DNA of 64,000 bases from SAR202 cluster bacterium (GCA_013204585.1 JABMNL010000009.1:86058-150057), one strand, 5' to 3'. Positions 27,032 to 36,936 are shown, counted from the stretch's first letter. A program made the numbers and translations. Notes: a model not told the origin generated them from the sequence alone.

Positions 27032-28521
27032 GAATCGTTACCGTGTGATAAATTTTGGCTTCGACCGTGCAGTCGCAACCACTGGCGGCCGTCGTTGGAC
27101 AATAATTGGTTGATTGCCGCAGGGCCATTACTCCCGATGGCATAACCGTCTGGAGGAGGCGCACTAGATACGCCCAACCCTTGGATAATGGGGTCGATAA
27201 TTTCCCATGCCTCTTCGATTTCGTCACTGCGGGTAAAAAGGGAGGCATCCCCGCTCAATGCGTCCAGCAACAGGCGTTCGTAGGCATCGGGGATGGCCCG
27301 CCCGCCGAAAGAATCATCGTAATGAAATTCCAGGTCTACCGGACGTAGTTCCATCTTCCCGTCCGGCGACTTGGCTTGGAACTCCAGATGCAGTCCCTCG
27401 TCTGGTTGGACTTGGATGGCAAGTACGTTTGGGCCAATCTCTTGGTGGAACATCATGTGCGGAGGCTTTTGGAACTGGATTGCAATCTCGGTCCTCTTTT
27501 CACCGAGAGCCTTGCCGGAACGCAGATAAAAGGGCACTCCCTGCCACCGCCAATTGTCCACGTTCAGCCGTATCGCTGCGTAGGTTGGTGTATCTGAGCC
27601 TGCGGGGACGTTCGGCTCGTCAAGATACCCGTTGTATTGGGCATGGACGGCAACTTGCCGGGCCGATTCAGGAAGGAGGCGCCGCACTGCATTTAGAACT
27701 TTGACCTTCTCATTTCTGAGTAAGTCGGCCTGGAAATTGGAAGGTGGTTCCATAGCGACGACTGTCAACAATTGGAGCAGATGGTTCTGGAACATATCCC
27801 GAAAGACGCCGGCTTGGTCGTAATAACCCGCACGGTCAGAGACTGTTACGGTCTCCGACACTGTGATTTGGACGTTGTCTATGTAGTTTCGGTTCCAGAT
27901 GGGTTCAAATATGGTGTTCGCGAACCGGAACACCATCAGGTTTTGCACCGTTTCCTTGCCCAAATAATGGTCGATGCGGAAAACCTGCTCCTCGGCAAAC
28001 ACCGAGTGCACCAATTGGTTGAGCTCTTGGGCCGACCTAAGGTCGGTACCGAAGGGCTTTTCGACGACCAACCGCCGCCAGCAGTCTACTTGGCGGGCCA
28101 TGCCCGATTCTCCCAGGTTCAAAATAGCCGTACCATAGAGAGAAGGGGCCAGTGCCAGGTAGTACAAGCGATTGGCAGGCTTGCCGTGAGTTTCGACTGC
28201 AAGAAGGGTATCTTCCAGACCTTTCATGTCGTCGGAAGACGTTACGTCTCCGCAGTAATAACTGATGCGTGACACGAATTCCTTCCACTCATCTGTGGTT
28301 GGATTGAATTCTTCGAAGGCGTCCATTCCCTCGACTAGGGAATCTCGAAACTCCTGGTCCGTCAAGTTACCGCGGGCCATTCCCACTATGCGTACTTCTG
28401 GACCAAGTTTCCCTTTTCCGAATAAACTGCATAGTGAAGGAATCAACTTCCGCCGCGTTAGGTCGCCCGACGCACCAAAGATGACTATCGTGGTTGTTTG
28501 GTCTGGGGAGTTCGAGGTCAT
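27028..28521 (-). CDS. zwf: Glucose-6-phosphate 1-dehydrogenase
   Basis: Zwf oxidises glucose 6-phosphate to 6-phosphogluconolactone with NADP. From ATG 28521 the product has 497 residues. The NADP loop is IFGASGDLTRRKLIPSL, the substrate-binding segment is RIDHYLGKETVQNLMVFRFA, followed by FEPIWNRNYIDNVQITVSE and YLRSGKALGEKRTEIAI. ATG 28521 overlaps the gnd stop as ATGA, so I reject the 54-residue longer reading that would run inside gnd. It is the middle gene of gnd-zwf-GH15. Confidence 0.97.
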   Translation of the reverse strand: MTSNSPDQTTTIVIFGASGDLTRRKLIPSLCSLFGKGKLGPEVRIVGMARGNLTDQEFRDSLVEGMDAFEEFNPTTDEWKEFVSRISYYCGDVTSSDDMKGLEDTLLAVETHGKPANRLYYLALAPSLYGTAILNLGESGMARQVDCWRRLVVEKPFGTDLRSAQELNQLVHSVFAEEQVFRIDHYLGKETVQNLMVFRFANTIFEPIWNRNYIDNVQITVSETVTVSDRAGYYDQAGVFRDMFQNHLLQLLTVVAMEPPSNFQADLLRNEKVKVLNAVRRLLPESARQVAVHAQYNGYLDEPNVPAGSDTPTYAAIRLNVDNWRWQGVPFYLRSGKALGEKRTEIAIQFQKPPHMMFHQEIGPNVLAIQVQPDEGLHLEFQAKSPDGKMELRPVDLEFHYDDSFGGRAIPDAYERLLLDALSGDASLFTRSDEIEEAWEIIDPIIQGLGVSSAPPPDGYAIGSNGPAAINQLLSNDGRQWLRLHGRSQNLSHGNDS

Positions 28522-29429
28522 TCGCCTGGCCTGCGAACCGCGTGTCCGCCGAACTGCTGTCTCAATGCTGCTAGTAACCTGCCACCGAAGGGCTGCGCTT
28601 GCCGGGAGCGGAACCGGGCCTGCAAAGCCATGGTTATCACTGGGATTGGCACGGCCAACTCCACAGATTCCTCGACCGTCCAACGGCCCTCTCCCGAGTC
28701 GTCCACATATGAGTCTAGGGACTCAAGGGCGGGGTCTTCTTTCAACGCTTTGGCCGCCAGGTCTAACAGCCAGGAACGCACCACGCTGCCGTAACGCCAC
28801 GTCTCGGCGATGGCCGGTAAATCCAGGCCGAACTCTTCTTTGGCCGCCATTAACTCGAATCCTTCGGCATAGGCCTGCATTAACCCGTATTCCACGCCGT
28901 TATGCACCATCTTGGTGAAATGGCCCGAACCACTGGGTCCGACCCGGCTGTAGCCCTCTTCAGCGCTGGGCGCAAGACTGTGAAAGATTGGCTCAAGACG
29001 CTTCACCGCAGCTTCGTCACCGCCGACCATTAGGCAGTAGCCCTCGGCCAGGCCCCAAATGCCGCCGCTGGTGCCAACATCTATGAAATCAATTCCTTGA
29101 CTGGCCAGCTTGGCGGCGCGGCGCATGCTGTCTTTGTAGTTGGCGTTGCCGCCGTCCAATATGGTGTCACCTTGACTGAGCAACGGGGCTAAGGCGTCGA
29201 TGGTGTCCTCGGTTGGCTGTCCATCTGGCAACATTAGCCACAAGGCTCTGGGAGCAGAAAGACAACCAACAATGTCTTCCAACGAAGACGCGCCTTCACC
29301 GCCGAACCCTTGGCTGGCCGCCACGGCCTCTTGGTCTCGGTCGTAGGTGACCACCCGATGTCCTCCAGCGATTAGCCGCTGGGCCATGTTGCCGCCCATC
29401 CGGCCTAGGCCAATCATTCCCAAATCCAT
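28518..29429 (-). CDS. gnd: 6-phosphogluconate dehydrogenase, decarboxylating (short form)
   Basis: This enzyme converts 6-phosphogluconate to ribulose 5-phosphate. With 303 residues it is the short type (YqeC/GntZ-like), often NAD-dependent, not the 470-residue form. The cofactor site is MIGLGRMGGNMAQRLIAGGH. The catalytic lysine is in GSGHFTKMVHNGVEYGLMQA, and DVGTSGGIWGLAEGYCLMVG is the substrate loop. The start is ATG 29429. The stop overlaps zwf by four bases. The fit with zwf makes the oxidative pentose phosphate pathway the obvious role. Confidence 0.95.
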   Translation of the reverse strand: MDLGMIGLGRMGGNMAQRLIAGGHRVVTYDRDQEAVAASQGFGGEGASSLEDIVGCLSAPRALWLMLPDGQPTEDTIDALAPLLSQGDTILDGGNANYKDSMRRAAKLASQGIDFIDVGTSGGIWGLAEGYCLMVGGDEAAVKRLEPIFHSLAPSAEEGYSRVGPSGSGHFTKMVHNGVEYGLMQAYAEGFELMAAKEEFGLDLPAIAETWRYGSVVRSWLLDLAAKALKEDPALESLDSYVDDSGEGRWTVEESVELAVPIPVITMALQARFRSRQAQPFGGRLLAALRQQFGGHAVRRPGE

Positions 29430-29747
29430 GTGTTCAACTCTCTTTAATCAATTGCAACAAAGGACTGTTAGTTACATGTTGCCAAAAGTGGGATGCCAAT
29501 TACGAGCCGCGGATTTCGGTCTGGTCACAAGGGAACCGACGGGCGCACGATTAGAACGCGACTGCAGAGCGTTAACGGGTCCCTGGATGAAGGTGGGCAA
29601 GCGTTCCCGGGGGAGTACATCCGCAAATCAGTCAGACGCAGCCAGACAAATCTGTAGGTCAAACATCCGCGCTACATCCCAACCCAATCACATCCCCACA
29701 CAAAATTGCAGACTGCTAGACACGCCAGTTGTTCTTATTGGCTGGCG
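29430..29747. other. Gap between tkt and gnd
   Basis: No gene is recognised. An inverted repeat (ACGCCAG at 29722-29728 with CTGGCGT at 29742-29748) overlaps the tkt stop codon but lacks a T-run, so a terminator is not proven. The promoter for gnd-zwf-GH15 should lie here, but no strong match was seen. Confidence 0.4.
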
Positions 29748-31760
29748 TTAACTAGCCTCTTTGACCAATTTTCGAGACTCTTCAGCGATTCGTTCGGCGG
29801 TAATGCCGAACTTTTCGTAGAGCACTCCGGCGGGGGCCGATGCCCCGTAGGTGGTCATGCCCACTGCTACGCCGTCCAGGCCAATGTACCGCTCCCATCC
29901 TTGGGTGGAGCCTGCTTCAACCGAAACCCGGGCCCGCAACGATGGCGGCAGGACTTGGTCGCGGTATTCTTTGGGCTGGTCGTCGAATAGTTCCCAGGAC
30001 GGCATGGATACCACCCTGGCGGCGATTCCTTCGCTCTCCAGTTTCTGAGCGGCCTCCAAGGAGATGTAGACCTCTGAACCGGTGGCGATAATGATTACCT
30101 GGGGTGAATTACTGCTCTCCCAGAGGGTGTAACCGCCCTTGTGAACTCCGGATGCTGGGCTCAAGGTTGAGCGGTCCAACACCGGCAGGTTCTGGCGGGT
30201 GAATGCCATGGCAGTGGGGCCATCTTGTCGCAACACGGCTGCGCGCCATGCTTCAACGGTCTCGGTGGCGTCCGCCGGGCGAAAGACCACCAGGCCGGGA
30301 ATATCCCGCAACGCCATCATGTGCTCAATAGGTTGGTGAGTAGGGCCGTCTTCGCCGACGCCGATGGAATCGTGGGTGAAGACGTAAATCACTTGCGTGC
30401 CCATCAAAGACCCAAGTCGGATGGAAGGGCGCATGTAGTCGGAAAAGACCAGGAAGGTTGCGGTGTAGGGAATGGCGCCACCGTGCAGGGCCATGCCGTT
30501 GGCCACGGCACCCATAGCGTGCTCTCGCACTCCGAAGTGGATGTTGTGCCCGGAAAAATCGCCTGGGCCTATGTAGCTACGGTCGTTCAAGACGGTCTTA
30601 GTGGACGGGGCCAGGTCGGCGGACCCACCAAGGAACGACGGCAAACCTTTGGATATGGCGTTCATCACCACGCCGGATGCCTCGCGAGTGGCGACGGGTT
30701 TCGAGTCCGCAAATAAGCCGTCTAGGCCCGCGTCCCAGCCCTGCGGAAGCTTTCCTCGTAATGCGTCATCTAGCTGCTGGGCCTCGGCTGGGAAGGCCTC
30801 TCGGTATTCACTGAACGCGGCGGCCCATTCGGCCTGGACGGATTTGCCTCTTTCACCGGCCAATCCCAGGTGGGTGCCGACTTCGGCTGGGACGGTGAAC
30901 GTTCCTTCATAGCCCCATTTCAAATTTTCTTTGGCCAGGCCGACTTCGTCTTCGCCCAACGGATCCCCATGGGCGGACGCTTTGCCAGCCTTATTGGGGC
31001 TGCCGTACCCAATCACAGTGCGGCAAACGATGATGCTGGGCTTTCCGGTCTCGGCCTTGGCGGCGGTCAGCGCAGTTGAAACTTCCTCGACGTTCATCCC
31101 GTCGATGGGGCCGACGACGTGCCATCCGTAGGCAGCAAACCGTTGGGACACGCTCTCGCAAAAGGTGAGGTCGGTGCTGCCCTCGATGGAAATTTCGTTG
31201 TCGTCATAGAGCATGACGAGTTTGCCCAAGGCCAGAGTTCCCGCCATGGATGCCGCTTCCGAAGAGATTCCTTCCTGAAGATCGCCGTCGGATACGATGG
31301 CGTAGGTGTGGTGGTCAATGATTTCATGACCGGGCCGGTTGTATCGTCCAGCCAGCCAGCGTTCAGCCAAGGCCATACCAACAGCGTTGGCGAACCCCTG
31401 TCCCAAAGGCCCGGTGGTTACTTCCACGCCGGGAGTCGTACCAAACTCGGGATGCCCTGGTGTTTTGCTGCCCCATTGCCGGAACTGCTTAAGTTCATCC
31501 ATCGGCAGGTCGTACCCGGTTAGGTGGAGCAGGGAATATAACAAAGCCGACGCGTGGCCGGGGGAGAGCACAAAGCGGTCTCGGTTGGGCCAGGTGGGGT
31601 CGGCAGGGTTGTGCTTTAGAAAGCGGTCCCAGAGGGCATAGGCCATGGGCGCGGCTCCCATGGGAGTGCCAGGGTGGCCCGATTTCGCCTTTTGCACAGT
31701 ATCAACAGCAAGAAATCGAACGGTGTTTATACAGAGCTGGTCAAGGGCCTGGTCTGCCAA
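29748..31760 (-). CDS. tkt: Transketolase
   Basis: This thiamine-diphosphate enzyme shuttles two-carbon units in the pentose phosphate pathway. It has 670 residues, the normal size, and starts at TTG 31760 with GGGGG upstream. Conserved segments include [20 protein letters not shown] and [20 protein letters not shown], the cofactor-binding [18 protein letters not shown] with [20 protein letters not shown], and the glutamate-containing [20 protein letters not shown]. It lies upstream of gnd and zwf on the same strand, completing a pentose phosphate block. Confidence 0.97.
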   Translation of the reverse strand: MADQALDQLCINTVRFLAVDTVQKAKSGHPGTPMGAAPMAYALWDRFLKHNPADPTWPNRDRFVLSPGHASALLYSLLHLTGYDLPMDELKQFRQWGSKTPGHPEFGTTPGVEVTTGPLGQGFANAVGMALAERWLAGRYNRPGHEIIDHHTYAIVSDGDLQEGISSEAASMAGTLALGKLVMLYDDNEISIEGSTDLTFCESVSQRFAAYGWHVVGPIDGMNVEEVSTALTAAKAETGKPSIIVCRTVIGYGSPNKAGKASAHGDPLGEDEVGLAKENLKWGYEGTFTVPAEVGTHLGLAGERGKSVQAEWAAAFSEYREAFPAEAQQLDDALRGKLPQGWDAGLDGLFADSKPVATREASGVVMNAISKGLPSFLGGSADLAPSTKTVLNDRSYIGPGDFSGHNIHFGVREHAMGAVANGMALHGGAIPYTATFLVFSDYMRPSIRLGSLMGTQVIYVFTHDSIGVGEDGPTHQPIEHMMALRDIPGLVVFRPADATETVEAWRAAVLRQDGPTAMAFTRQNLPVLDRSTLSPASGVHKGGYTLWESSNSPQVIIIATGSEVYISLEAAQKLESEGIAARVVSMPSWELFDDQPKEYRDQVLPPSLRARVSVEAGSTQGWERYIGLDGVAVGMTTYGASAPAGVLYEKFGITAERIAEESRKLVKEAS

Positions 31761-31948
31761 AGTGAAACCCCCTAGCGTCTCTGGGAAGCGGCCAAAATAT
31801 CCCTATGCCAGAGGGATTGTATTTCGACTCGTGCGGCCTAAATTCGGAGGGAATCAAATTCCCCAGGATATGTTAGCGAACCAAGGGCGGGTTGTCACTA
31901 GTGATTATGTCTGGAGAATTGAGGATTATTGCGGCGGCGTCGTTTGAG

Positions 31949-32542
31949 TCATGAGCCCGGTTCGGGTTGGCCTTCAGCAGCGCCCAGCTGTGATAGGAGT
32001 GCGTACTCGCCCAAGTGCTTGCGCAGCAGGACTCTGGCGCGGTGCAGACGGGACTTGAGGGAGGCAACAGAAATGTTCAGAACCTCGGCGGATTCTTCGG
32101 TGGAGAACCCCTGGATGTCGCGCAAGACCACGGCAGCACGGAGGTCGGGAGAAAGGAAGTCCAGTCCGTTTTCCAAGGTGGACCGGAGCTCGCTGTTGAC
32201 TGCGGCGTCCTCCGGGTCGTTTTTCAAGTCGTAGATGATGGCGTCGTCGAAGAGGTTTTCTGCGATGTACTTGGCCCTGGACTTGTCCTTGCGGATTTTC
32301 ATCAAGCAAGCGTTCACGACGATACGGTAAAGCCAGGTGGACAACTTAGACTGGCCCTTGAATCTGGGCAATGCTTTGTAGGCAGAGATGTACGCCTCTT
32401 GAACTGCGTCTTCTGCGTCCTCGGCGTTTCGGAGCATGCGGAAGGCCACGCTATAGGCCAAGTCGGAATACTGTTCCACCATCTCGGTGAAGGAGCGATC
32501 TAGATCAGTATCAGTAGAGGAGGTCTCGCCTTGGGTCGACAT
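31949..32542 (-). CDS. RNA polymerase sigma factor (ECF type)
   Basis: An extracytoplasmic-function sigma factor of 197 residues, from ATG 32542 (MSTQGETSSTD), which has AGGAG six bases upstream; a TTG 13 codons earlier is less likely. Region 2 reads LAYSVAFRMLRNAEDAEDAVQEAYISAYKALPRF, quoted here in two blocks at about residues 36-70, and ends LSTWLYRIVVNACLMKIRK. Region 4 has LSPDLRAAVVLRDIQGFSTE and LNISVASLKSRLHRARVLLR. No anti-sigma gene is adjacent. The downstream DUF3179 gene is read first on this strand (33938 to 32646) and may share the transcript. Confidence 0.93.
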   Translation of the reverse strand: MSTQGETSSTDTDLDRSFTEMVEQYSDLAYSVAFRMLRNAEDAEDAVQEAYISAYKALPRFKGQSKLSTWLYRIVVNACLMKIRKDKSRAKYIAENLFDDAIIYDLKNDPEDAAVNSELRSTLENGLDFLSPDLRAAVVLRDIQGFSTEESAEVLNISVASLKSRLHRARVLLRKHLGEYALLSQLGAAEGQPEPGS

Positions 32543-32645
32543 CCAGGTCTCCTGGGGAGTGCCGGGGCGGGTGTCAATCAAGTTTAGGCGACCTCATGAC
32601 CGGCTGCAATACATGGCGGGGTGTTCATAGAGGAATACCAAGGCC

Positions 32646-33938
32646 CTAGCTCTTGCCTTGGTAGATTAGTGTGTCCGGCTTGAACGCTCCCCAGGCAAAC
32701 CAAAAGTGGTCACCGTGGGCTATTTTGGTTAATCGCTCCCCGGCCAACGGGCCGTCAATGGCCTCTCCCAGGATATTCCAAGTAGAGCCAGTTTCGCGGT
32801 CGGTAAATCCGCCATCGGTAGGAATGAAGGTCAGCATCTGCCCCGCCAAGTCTGCGTTGAAGACGACTGCTGAACCAACATCCCGGGAAGACCCAATCGA
32901 TGAGCGGTCTAAAGCCGACTGTGTCCCGGATTTGAAGAACACGGCCACGTCCACCCCATTGACGGCATAGTTCACTGCGCCTTCTTCGGCCAGAGTGGAG
33001 AACGGAAATGCGGCATCCACGCCGTCCACGGTAATTGCGGCGACCCGCTCTTTGGGCTCTAGCCGCCCGTCCAAATCGCCTTGGAACAAGAACGGTGGAT
33101 TATCAATCCGGTCATAGCCGACGTAAGGGTTTTGCCCGTAACTTCGACTGTACCCAGTGTCTTTGGAAAGGACAGTCCCGTCGGGCTGGTGGGTCATATA
33201 GTCCTGCCAGGAAATGATGGGCGCCGCCAGGAAGTTGAGCTTGGTTCCGGCCATGACACCGATGATTGCTTCGCCGGTAAGCTGTTGCCACCAGGACTCA
33301 GTCTGCCGGTCCCACATCACCAGGTCGCTGTTCCGCAGGCTGCCTGAAGTGCCGAAGTCGAGGACCAGGTCGTTTACCGTGCGTTCGAAGACGATGGCGC
33401 TGTTGCAGAGGGGGCAGAAAGTAACGGCCACCGGCACGCCGCCCACTTCGTCGTTCACCACTTCGTGCCACATCAATATTTGCAGCGGGTAGGCCCGTTG
33501 GTCGCCGTTTATTTCAAAGGAAATGACCGGCTCCAAATCGGATAACCACTCATCTGCTTGTTCGATGGTAACGAATCTAGGGTTATCCAACGGAGGGATT
33601 CCGTCCCTAGGCGGCCCGCCTGAAATTATGTCGGTGAATGGCACGGTGTGGTATTGGAAATCAGTCTTCCAAGGGCCAGTCGATATGCTGGAATCGCTTA
33701 AAGCCGATTTGAACTCGGGGTCCGGTTCCACCAGTCCCGTTGGTTCAATGCCTTCGATGAATATTCTTCTCACGACTGTCGTGGTCGGCGACACAGTGCC
33801 TGCTGGAGCAGGGCTGGTTCCAATGAAAGCAGAGGCTGCTGCTTCAGCATCAAATGGCGTAGTGGCGTCACCGCCGCAGGCAATTGCTACGAGGGCCACG
33901 GCCCCTGTGAGTAGTCCGAGAACGTTTAGGTTTGGCAT
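32646..33938 (-). CDS. DUF3179 lipoprotein
   Basis: A secreted or membrane-anchored protein of 430 residues. The start at ATG 33938 (MPNLNVLGLLTGAVALVAIA) gives a hydrophobic signal ending in a lipobox-like AIAC, so lipidation is probable. The DUF3179 domain is recognised by QRAYPLQILMWHEVVNDEVG, GVPVAVTFCPLCNSAIVFER (with the conserved CPLC), FGTSGSLRNSDLVMWDRQT and WWQQLTGEAIIGVMAGT. The domain is common in marine bacteria and archaea, but its function is unknown. GGAG precedes the start with proper spacing. Confidence 0.93.
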   Translation of the reverse strand: MPNLNVLGLLTGAVALVAIACGGDATTPFDAEAAASAFIGTSPAPAGTVSPTTTVVRRIFIEGIEPTGLVEPDPEFKSALSDSSISTGPWKTDFQYHTVPFTDIISGGPPRDGIPPLDNPRFVTIEQADEWLSDLEPVISFEINGDQRAYPLQILMWHEVVNDEVGGVPVAVTFCPLCNSAIVFERTVNDLVLDFGTSGSLRNSDLVMWDRQTESWWQQLTGEAIIGVMAGTKLNFLAAPIISWQDYMTHQPDGTVLSKDTGYSRSYGQNPYVGYDRIDNPPFLFQGDLDGRLEPKERVAAITVDGVDAAFPFSTLAEEGAVNYAVNGVDVAVFFKSGTQSALDRSSIGSSRDVGSAVVFNADLAGQMLTFIPTDGGFTDRETGSTWNILGEAIDGPLAGERLTKIAHGDHFWFAWGAFKPDTLIYQGKS

Positions 33939-34392
33939 CAAGTTAACTCCTGTAGAAAGTTTGATGCCTAAACCTAATTTGGGATTCTGGCCTGAATGGA
34001 TTTAGTCCGTCATTCCGGCAAGAACCGGAATCTAGCCACTTAGCTTGCCTTTAAGAAGTGGGCAATTGAACAAACGCCATAGCCCGTTCGTGGTGAGCCC
34101 GTCGAACCACCTCTGTGCATAAGCATAAACCGAGTTTTCCAAATCAGAGCATGGCTGCTGCACGCCCTTCGACGGGGCTCAGGACGAACGGTTGTTAACA
34201 CAGACTAAACGCTGTGACTTGGTTGACTTAAGATTGCGCCCGGTTTCGAGATTAACCTTCGCGGACATCCGTTCATGGTGAGCCCGTCGAACCACCACCA
34301 AGTCATTCGACAGGTCCGATTTATTGAAACTCTCGACCCCTATGACCGGCGACCCCTATGACCGGAACTCACCAAGAGTGGGCTAAATTGCC
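33939..34392. repeat. Repeat-rich intergenic region
   Basis: No gene is seen. The stretch has an ATTCCGGC palindrome (34010-34036) and three TTCGACGGGCTCA-family copies at 34084-34111, 34165-34192 and 34269-34298, the middle one inverted. It also has two tandem copies of CGACCCCTATGACCGG (34334-34349 and 34350-34365). It separates DUF3179 from the LLM oxidoreductase, both on the minus strand. Confidence 0.75.
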
Positions 34393-35439
34393 TTAAACAG
34401 GCTGTTTCGTGCGGCCTAGCGCCGGGAATATCGTGTCCCGGAAGGCCGCCAACTCGCCAGTGGCGAACTCGTAGGTCTGTTCGGTCATCAAGTAGAGGTG
34501 CTCCAGTCCTGCCTTCTCCGCCTGCTTGATGCGCTCGGCGACATGCTCCGGCGTGCCAATTAAGCCCATGCTGTCGCAGAGTTGGGCCAAGGCGTCGTCA
34601 GGCAAGAATGCGCACAGCTCTTTGGCTTTCTCCCAGTCCTCGGCGTGGGGAACGTCGGGGTACAACTCCCAGAGTCCACGCGGCAGTTCCAGGTCTGAGA
34701 AATCCATGCCGGCGGCTTTTAGCCAGCGGGCGAATGTGGGCTGCATTAATCTCTGCACGGCCAAGGGGCGGGCCATCTCCCGTGCCTCTTTCAGGTCGTC
34801 TCTGATGATGGTGGTGCAGGTGAAAATGGTTTCTAGGTCATCGGGATTGCGTCCAGCCGCTTTGGCACCGTCGAAAATCAGATTCCGCGCTTCGGCCACC
34901 GCATCAGGGTGGATGCCGGTCATTAATACCGCGCCGTCGGCTACTTCACCAGCCACCTTCATGACCCTGGGGCCGGTGGCCGCGATGTAGACCGGCGCTG
35001 TTACACCACCGCCGTGCCGCAGCCGAGTTGTAATGTTGCCAAAATCAAATTGGTTGCCAGCCATGAGTTCTTTCATCATGACCACCGCGTCCCGCATCTG
35101 CCGCACGGTAGCCGGGGGAATGCCTACGGTGTTGGCCGAGCTATAACCACGGCCAATCCAGATGTTGGCCCTACCTGGTGCGATTTCGGAGACGGTCTGG
35201 GCTGCCGAGGCCAACACCGATGGGTGTCGGGTTACAGGATTGGTGACGGCCGAGGATACCTGAATCGTGGAGGTATTCAGCAGCGCATGGGCCATCGAGA
35301 CAAATACGTCGCGCTCCAGCAACTGGGAGTCCAGCATGCCCACGCCGTCAAATCCGGCGTCTTCGCACTCTTTCACAAATGCAGTGACCTCGGGAACGGG
35401 CTTACAGGGTGGGACTCTCAGGTCAATCTTGATGGCCAT
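34393..35439 (-). CDS. LLM class oxidoreductase (F420/flavin-dependent)
   Basis: A 348-residue TIM-barrel protein of the luciferase-like superfamily. It is closest in pattern to F420-dependent methylene-tetrahydromethanopterin reductase-like enzymes. Motifs are VTAFVKECEDAGFDGVGMLD, IQVSSAVTNPVTRHPSVLAS, SEIAPGRANIWIGRGYSS, YIAATGPRVMKVAGEVADG and the C-terminal LIGTPEHVAERIKQAEKAGL. The start is ATG 35439 with AAGGAG upstream and a clear promoter at 35483-35509. The cofactor (FMN or F420) and the substrate cannot be settled from sequence alone. Confidence 0.9.
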   Translation of the reverse strand: MAIKIDLRVPPCKPVPEVTAFVKECEDAGFDGVGMLDSQLLERDVFVSMAHALLNTSTIQVSSAVTNPVTRHPSVLASAAQTVSEIAPGRANIWIGRGYSSANTVGIPPATVRQMRDAVVMMKELMAGNQFDFGNITTRLRHGGGVTAPVYIAATGPRVMKVAGEVADGAVLMTGIHPDAVAEARNLIFDGAKAAGRNPDDLETIFTCTTIIRDDLKEAREMARPLAVQRLMQPTFARWLKAAGMDFSDLELPRGLWELYPDVPHAEDWEKAKELCAFLPDDALAQLCDSMGLIGTPEHVAERIKQAEKAGLEHLYLMTEQTYEFATGELAAFRDTIFPALGRTKQPV

Positions 35440-35482
35440 GTGTTTCTCCTTAGCCGGACAATTCATTTGAAAGATGGGCCAC

Positions 35483-35509
35483 ATTATAGCAATTCGAGGC
35501 ATGGGTCAA
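35483..35509 (-). promoter_or_regulatory. Extended -10 promoter of the LLM oxidoreductase
   Basis: On the minus strand TATAAT (35488-35483) is preceded by the TGC extension, and TTGACC (35509-35504) lies 15 bases upstream. The predicted leader is about 37 bases. Confidence 0.75.
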
Positions 35510-35613
35510 CGGCTTGCCTCGCGAGGCTGTTACTCCTCGGTGTTGTGGTAGAATTTGCCAACCGAAACCTAGCGGCACGTTACTAGCCGCAATACGTGAA
35601 TGGAGAATGCAAG

Positions 35614-36231
35614 ATGACCACCGCTGACCGATTGACTATGCCCCTTGGCGAAGCAATGTTCACCCAGCGGGCCATCCGTAGACTGAAGCCCGACCCCATT
35701 CCCGACGATGTAATGCGAGACCTAATGGAGGCGGCAATCCGCGCCCCCAACGGTGGCAATACTCAGCAGTGGCACTTCATCGTGGTGAAAGACGCCGACA
35801 CCCGGAAGCAACTTGGCGAACTGTATCACGAGGCCTGGTGGGCCAAGCGCAAGGATCAAGGCATCATGGGGCCCGAAGATATTCCCCCCGGCAAGAATTC
35901 GCAGCGGTCGGCCATGCGGCTGGCCAACGAATTCGGGGACGCCCCGGTGATGGTCCTTATTTGCAGCCTGTCCAAGGGCTCTGGTGCAGGAATAATTCCG
36001 TCGGCCCAGAACTTACTCCTGGCTGCCCGGTCCCACGGAATTGGCGGCACCATTGCGACACTCCACCCGGTGGTTGAAGAGCGGGTTCACAAGCTGCTCA
36101 ACATTCCCTATACCGCCCAGATAATCTATTGCATGCCGTTGGGTTACCCGCGCGGCGAATTTGGTTCGGTAACCCGCAGACCTTTAGAAGAGGTCTGTGG
36201 CTTAGACCGTTGGGACAATCCATACAAGTAG
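35614..36231 (+). CDS. Nitroreductase family protein
   Basis: This FMN-dependent NAD(P)H oxidoreductase has 205 residues. It starts at ATG 35614 (MTTADRLTMPLGEAM), with GGAG eight bases upstream; a GTG 18 bases earlier is less likely. The N-terminal FMN segment TQRAIRRLKPDPIP and AIRAPNGGNTQQWHFIVVKD are characteristic. IPSAQNLLLAARSHGIGGTI and MPLGYPRGEFGSVTRRPLEE complete the fold. The physiological substrate is unknown. A weak extended -10 (TGG then TAGAAT at 35549-35554) may be its promoter. Confidence 0.92.
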   Translation: MTTADRLTMPLGEAMFTQRAIRRLKPDPIPDDVMRDLMEAAIRAPNGGNTQQWHFIVVKDADTRKQLGELYHEAWWAKRKDQGIMGPEDIPPGKNSQRSAMRLANEFGDAPVMVLICSLSKGSGAGIIPSAQNLLLAARSHGIGGTIATLHPVVEERVHKLLNIPYTAQIIYCMPLGYPRGEFGSVTRRPLEEVCGLDRWDNPYK

Positions 36232-36255
36232 CCGCTGACCGTTTAGCGATTAATT

Positions 36256-36294
36256 AAAAAGCTGACTCCACGTTTTGGTGGAGTCAGCTTTTTT
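36256..36294 (+). terminator. Terminator after the nitroreductase gene
   Basis: AAAAAGCTGACTCCAC pairs with GTGGAGTCAGCTTTTT around a short TTTT-containing loop, followed by more T. It also faces the converging zinc-ribbon gene. Confidence 0.93.
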
Positions 36295-36324
36295 GCTGTT
36301 TTATTTTGACCGACCTATTTGTCG

Positions 36325-36762
36325 TTAGCCAGTGAACAGGTCTTTAACCTTGGCTAGGAATGAGCGAGCCCCGCCGCGCTCTAGGAATTTAGACCATGAT
36401 TCTTCAGCGGAAGAGGAGCGCTCCAGGTCTTGGACACGCTGCTTCATGATTTCTAGAATCTTCTTTTCCTCGCCCTCGTCCAGCCAATACCCATGCTGGT
36501 TCTTGCAGTGGTCGATGGGCAGATTATTGGCCCGATAGTTGAACGTCTCCATGACCTCGTAACAATTGGGGCAGGAAATGTCGCTCTCGCGGCGGGCGTA
36601 TTCCATTAACCCCTTGCGTTCGTCATCGTCCATGGAATGGTCCTCAAGCTGATCCATCTCATGGAAGTCCAACCATAGGCCTTTGCACTCGGGGCAATGG
36701 TCAATCTCAATGCCCTTAAGGGATTTTTCGTTCAGAGCGACATCGCAACGTGGGCAGTTCAA
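36325..36762 (-). CDS. Double zinc-ribbon (TFIIB-type) protein
   Basis: This small cytoplasmic protein of 145 residues has two zinc ribbons. The first is CPRCDVALNEKSLKGIEIDH with CPECKGLWLDFHEMDQL. The second is CPNCYEVMETFNYRANNLPI, then DHCKNQHGYWLDEGEEKKIL. The ribbon with G-x-W-L-D and an acidic region is the zf-TFIIB pattern. A C-terminal basic and hydrophobic helix follows (LERGGARSFLAKVKDLFTG). It starts at TTG 36762. The function is unknown. Confidence 0.88.
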   Translation of the reverse strand: MNCPRCDVALNEKSLKGIEIDHCPECKGLWLDFHEMDQLEDHSMDDDERKGLMEYARRESDISCPNCYEVMETFNYRANNLPIDHCKNQHGYWLDEGEEKKILEIMKQRVQDLERSSSAEESWSKFLERGGARSFLAKVKDLFTG

Positions 36763-36936
36763 TCTGTTTCCTCACTTGGTTTCCCGTTTGTTAGGCCAGA
36801 GTATCATAAGCGTATTTTGAGAGTAAGCCGGCACTGATAATAAATACGCAGACGCCTGGGTATTGGATGGGAAGGCGGCTAATTTCCATTGTATGCGCCT
36901 GGGTAATCTACGGGACTGCGTTTAATTTGACGTCGC

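Noticed and set aside
28522-28683. N-terminal extension of zwf
   Set aside because: It lies entirely inside gnd; the ATGA overlap gives a normal Zwf start at 28521.
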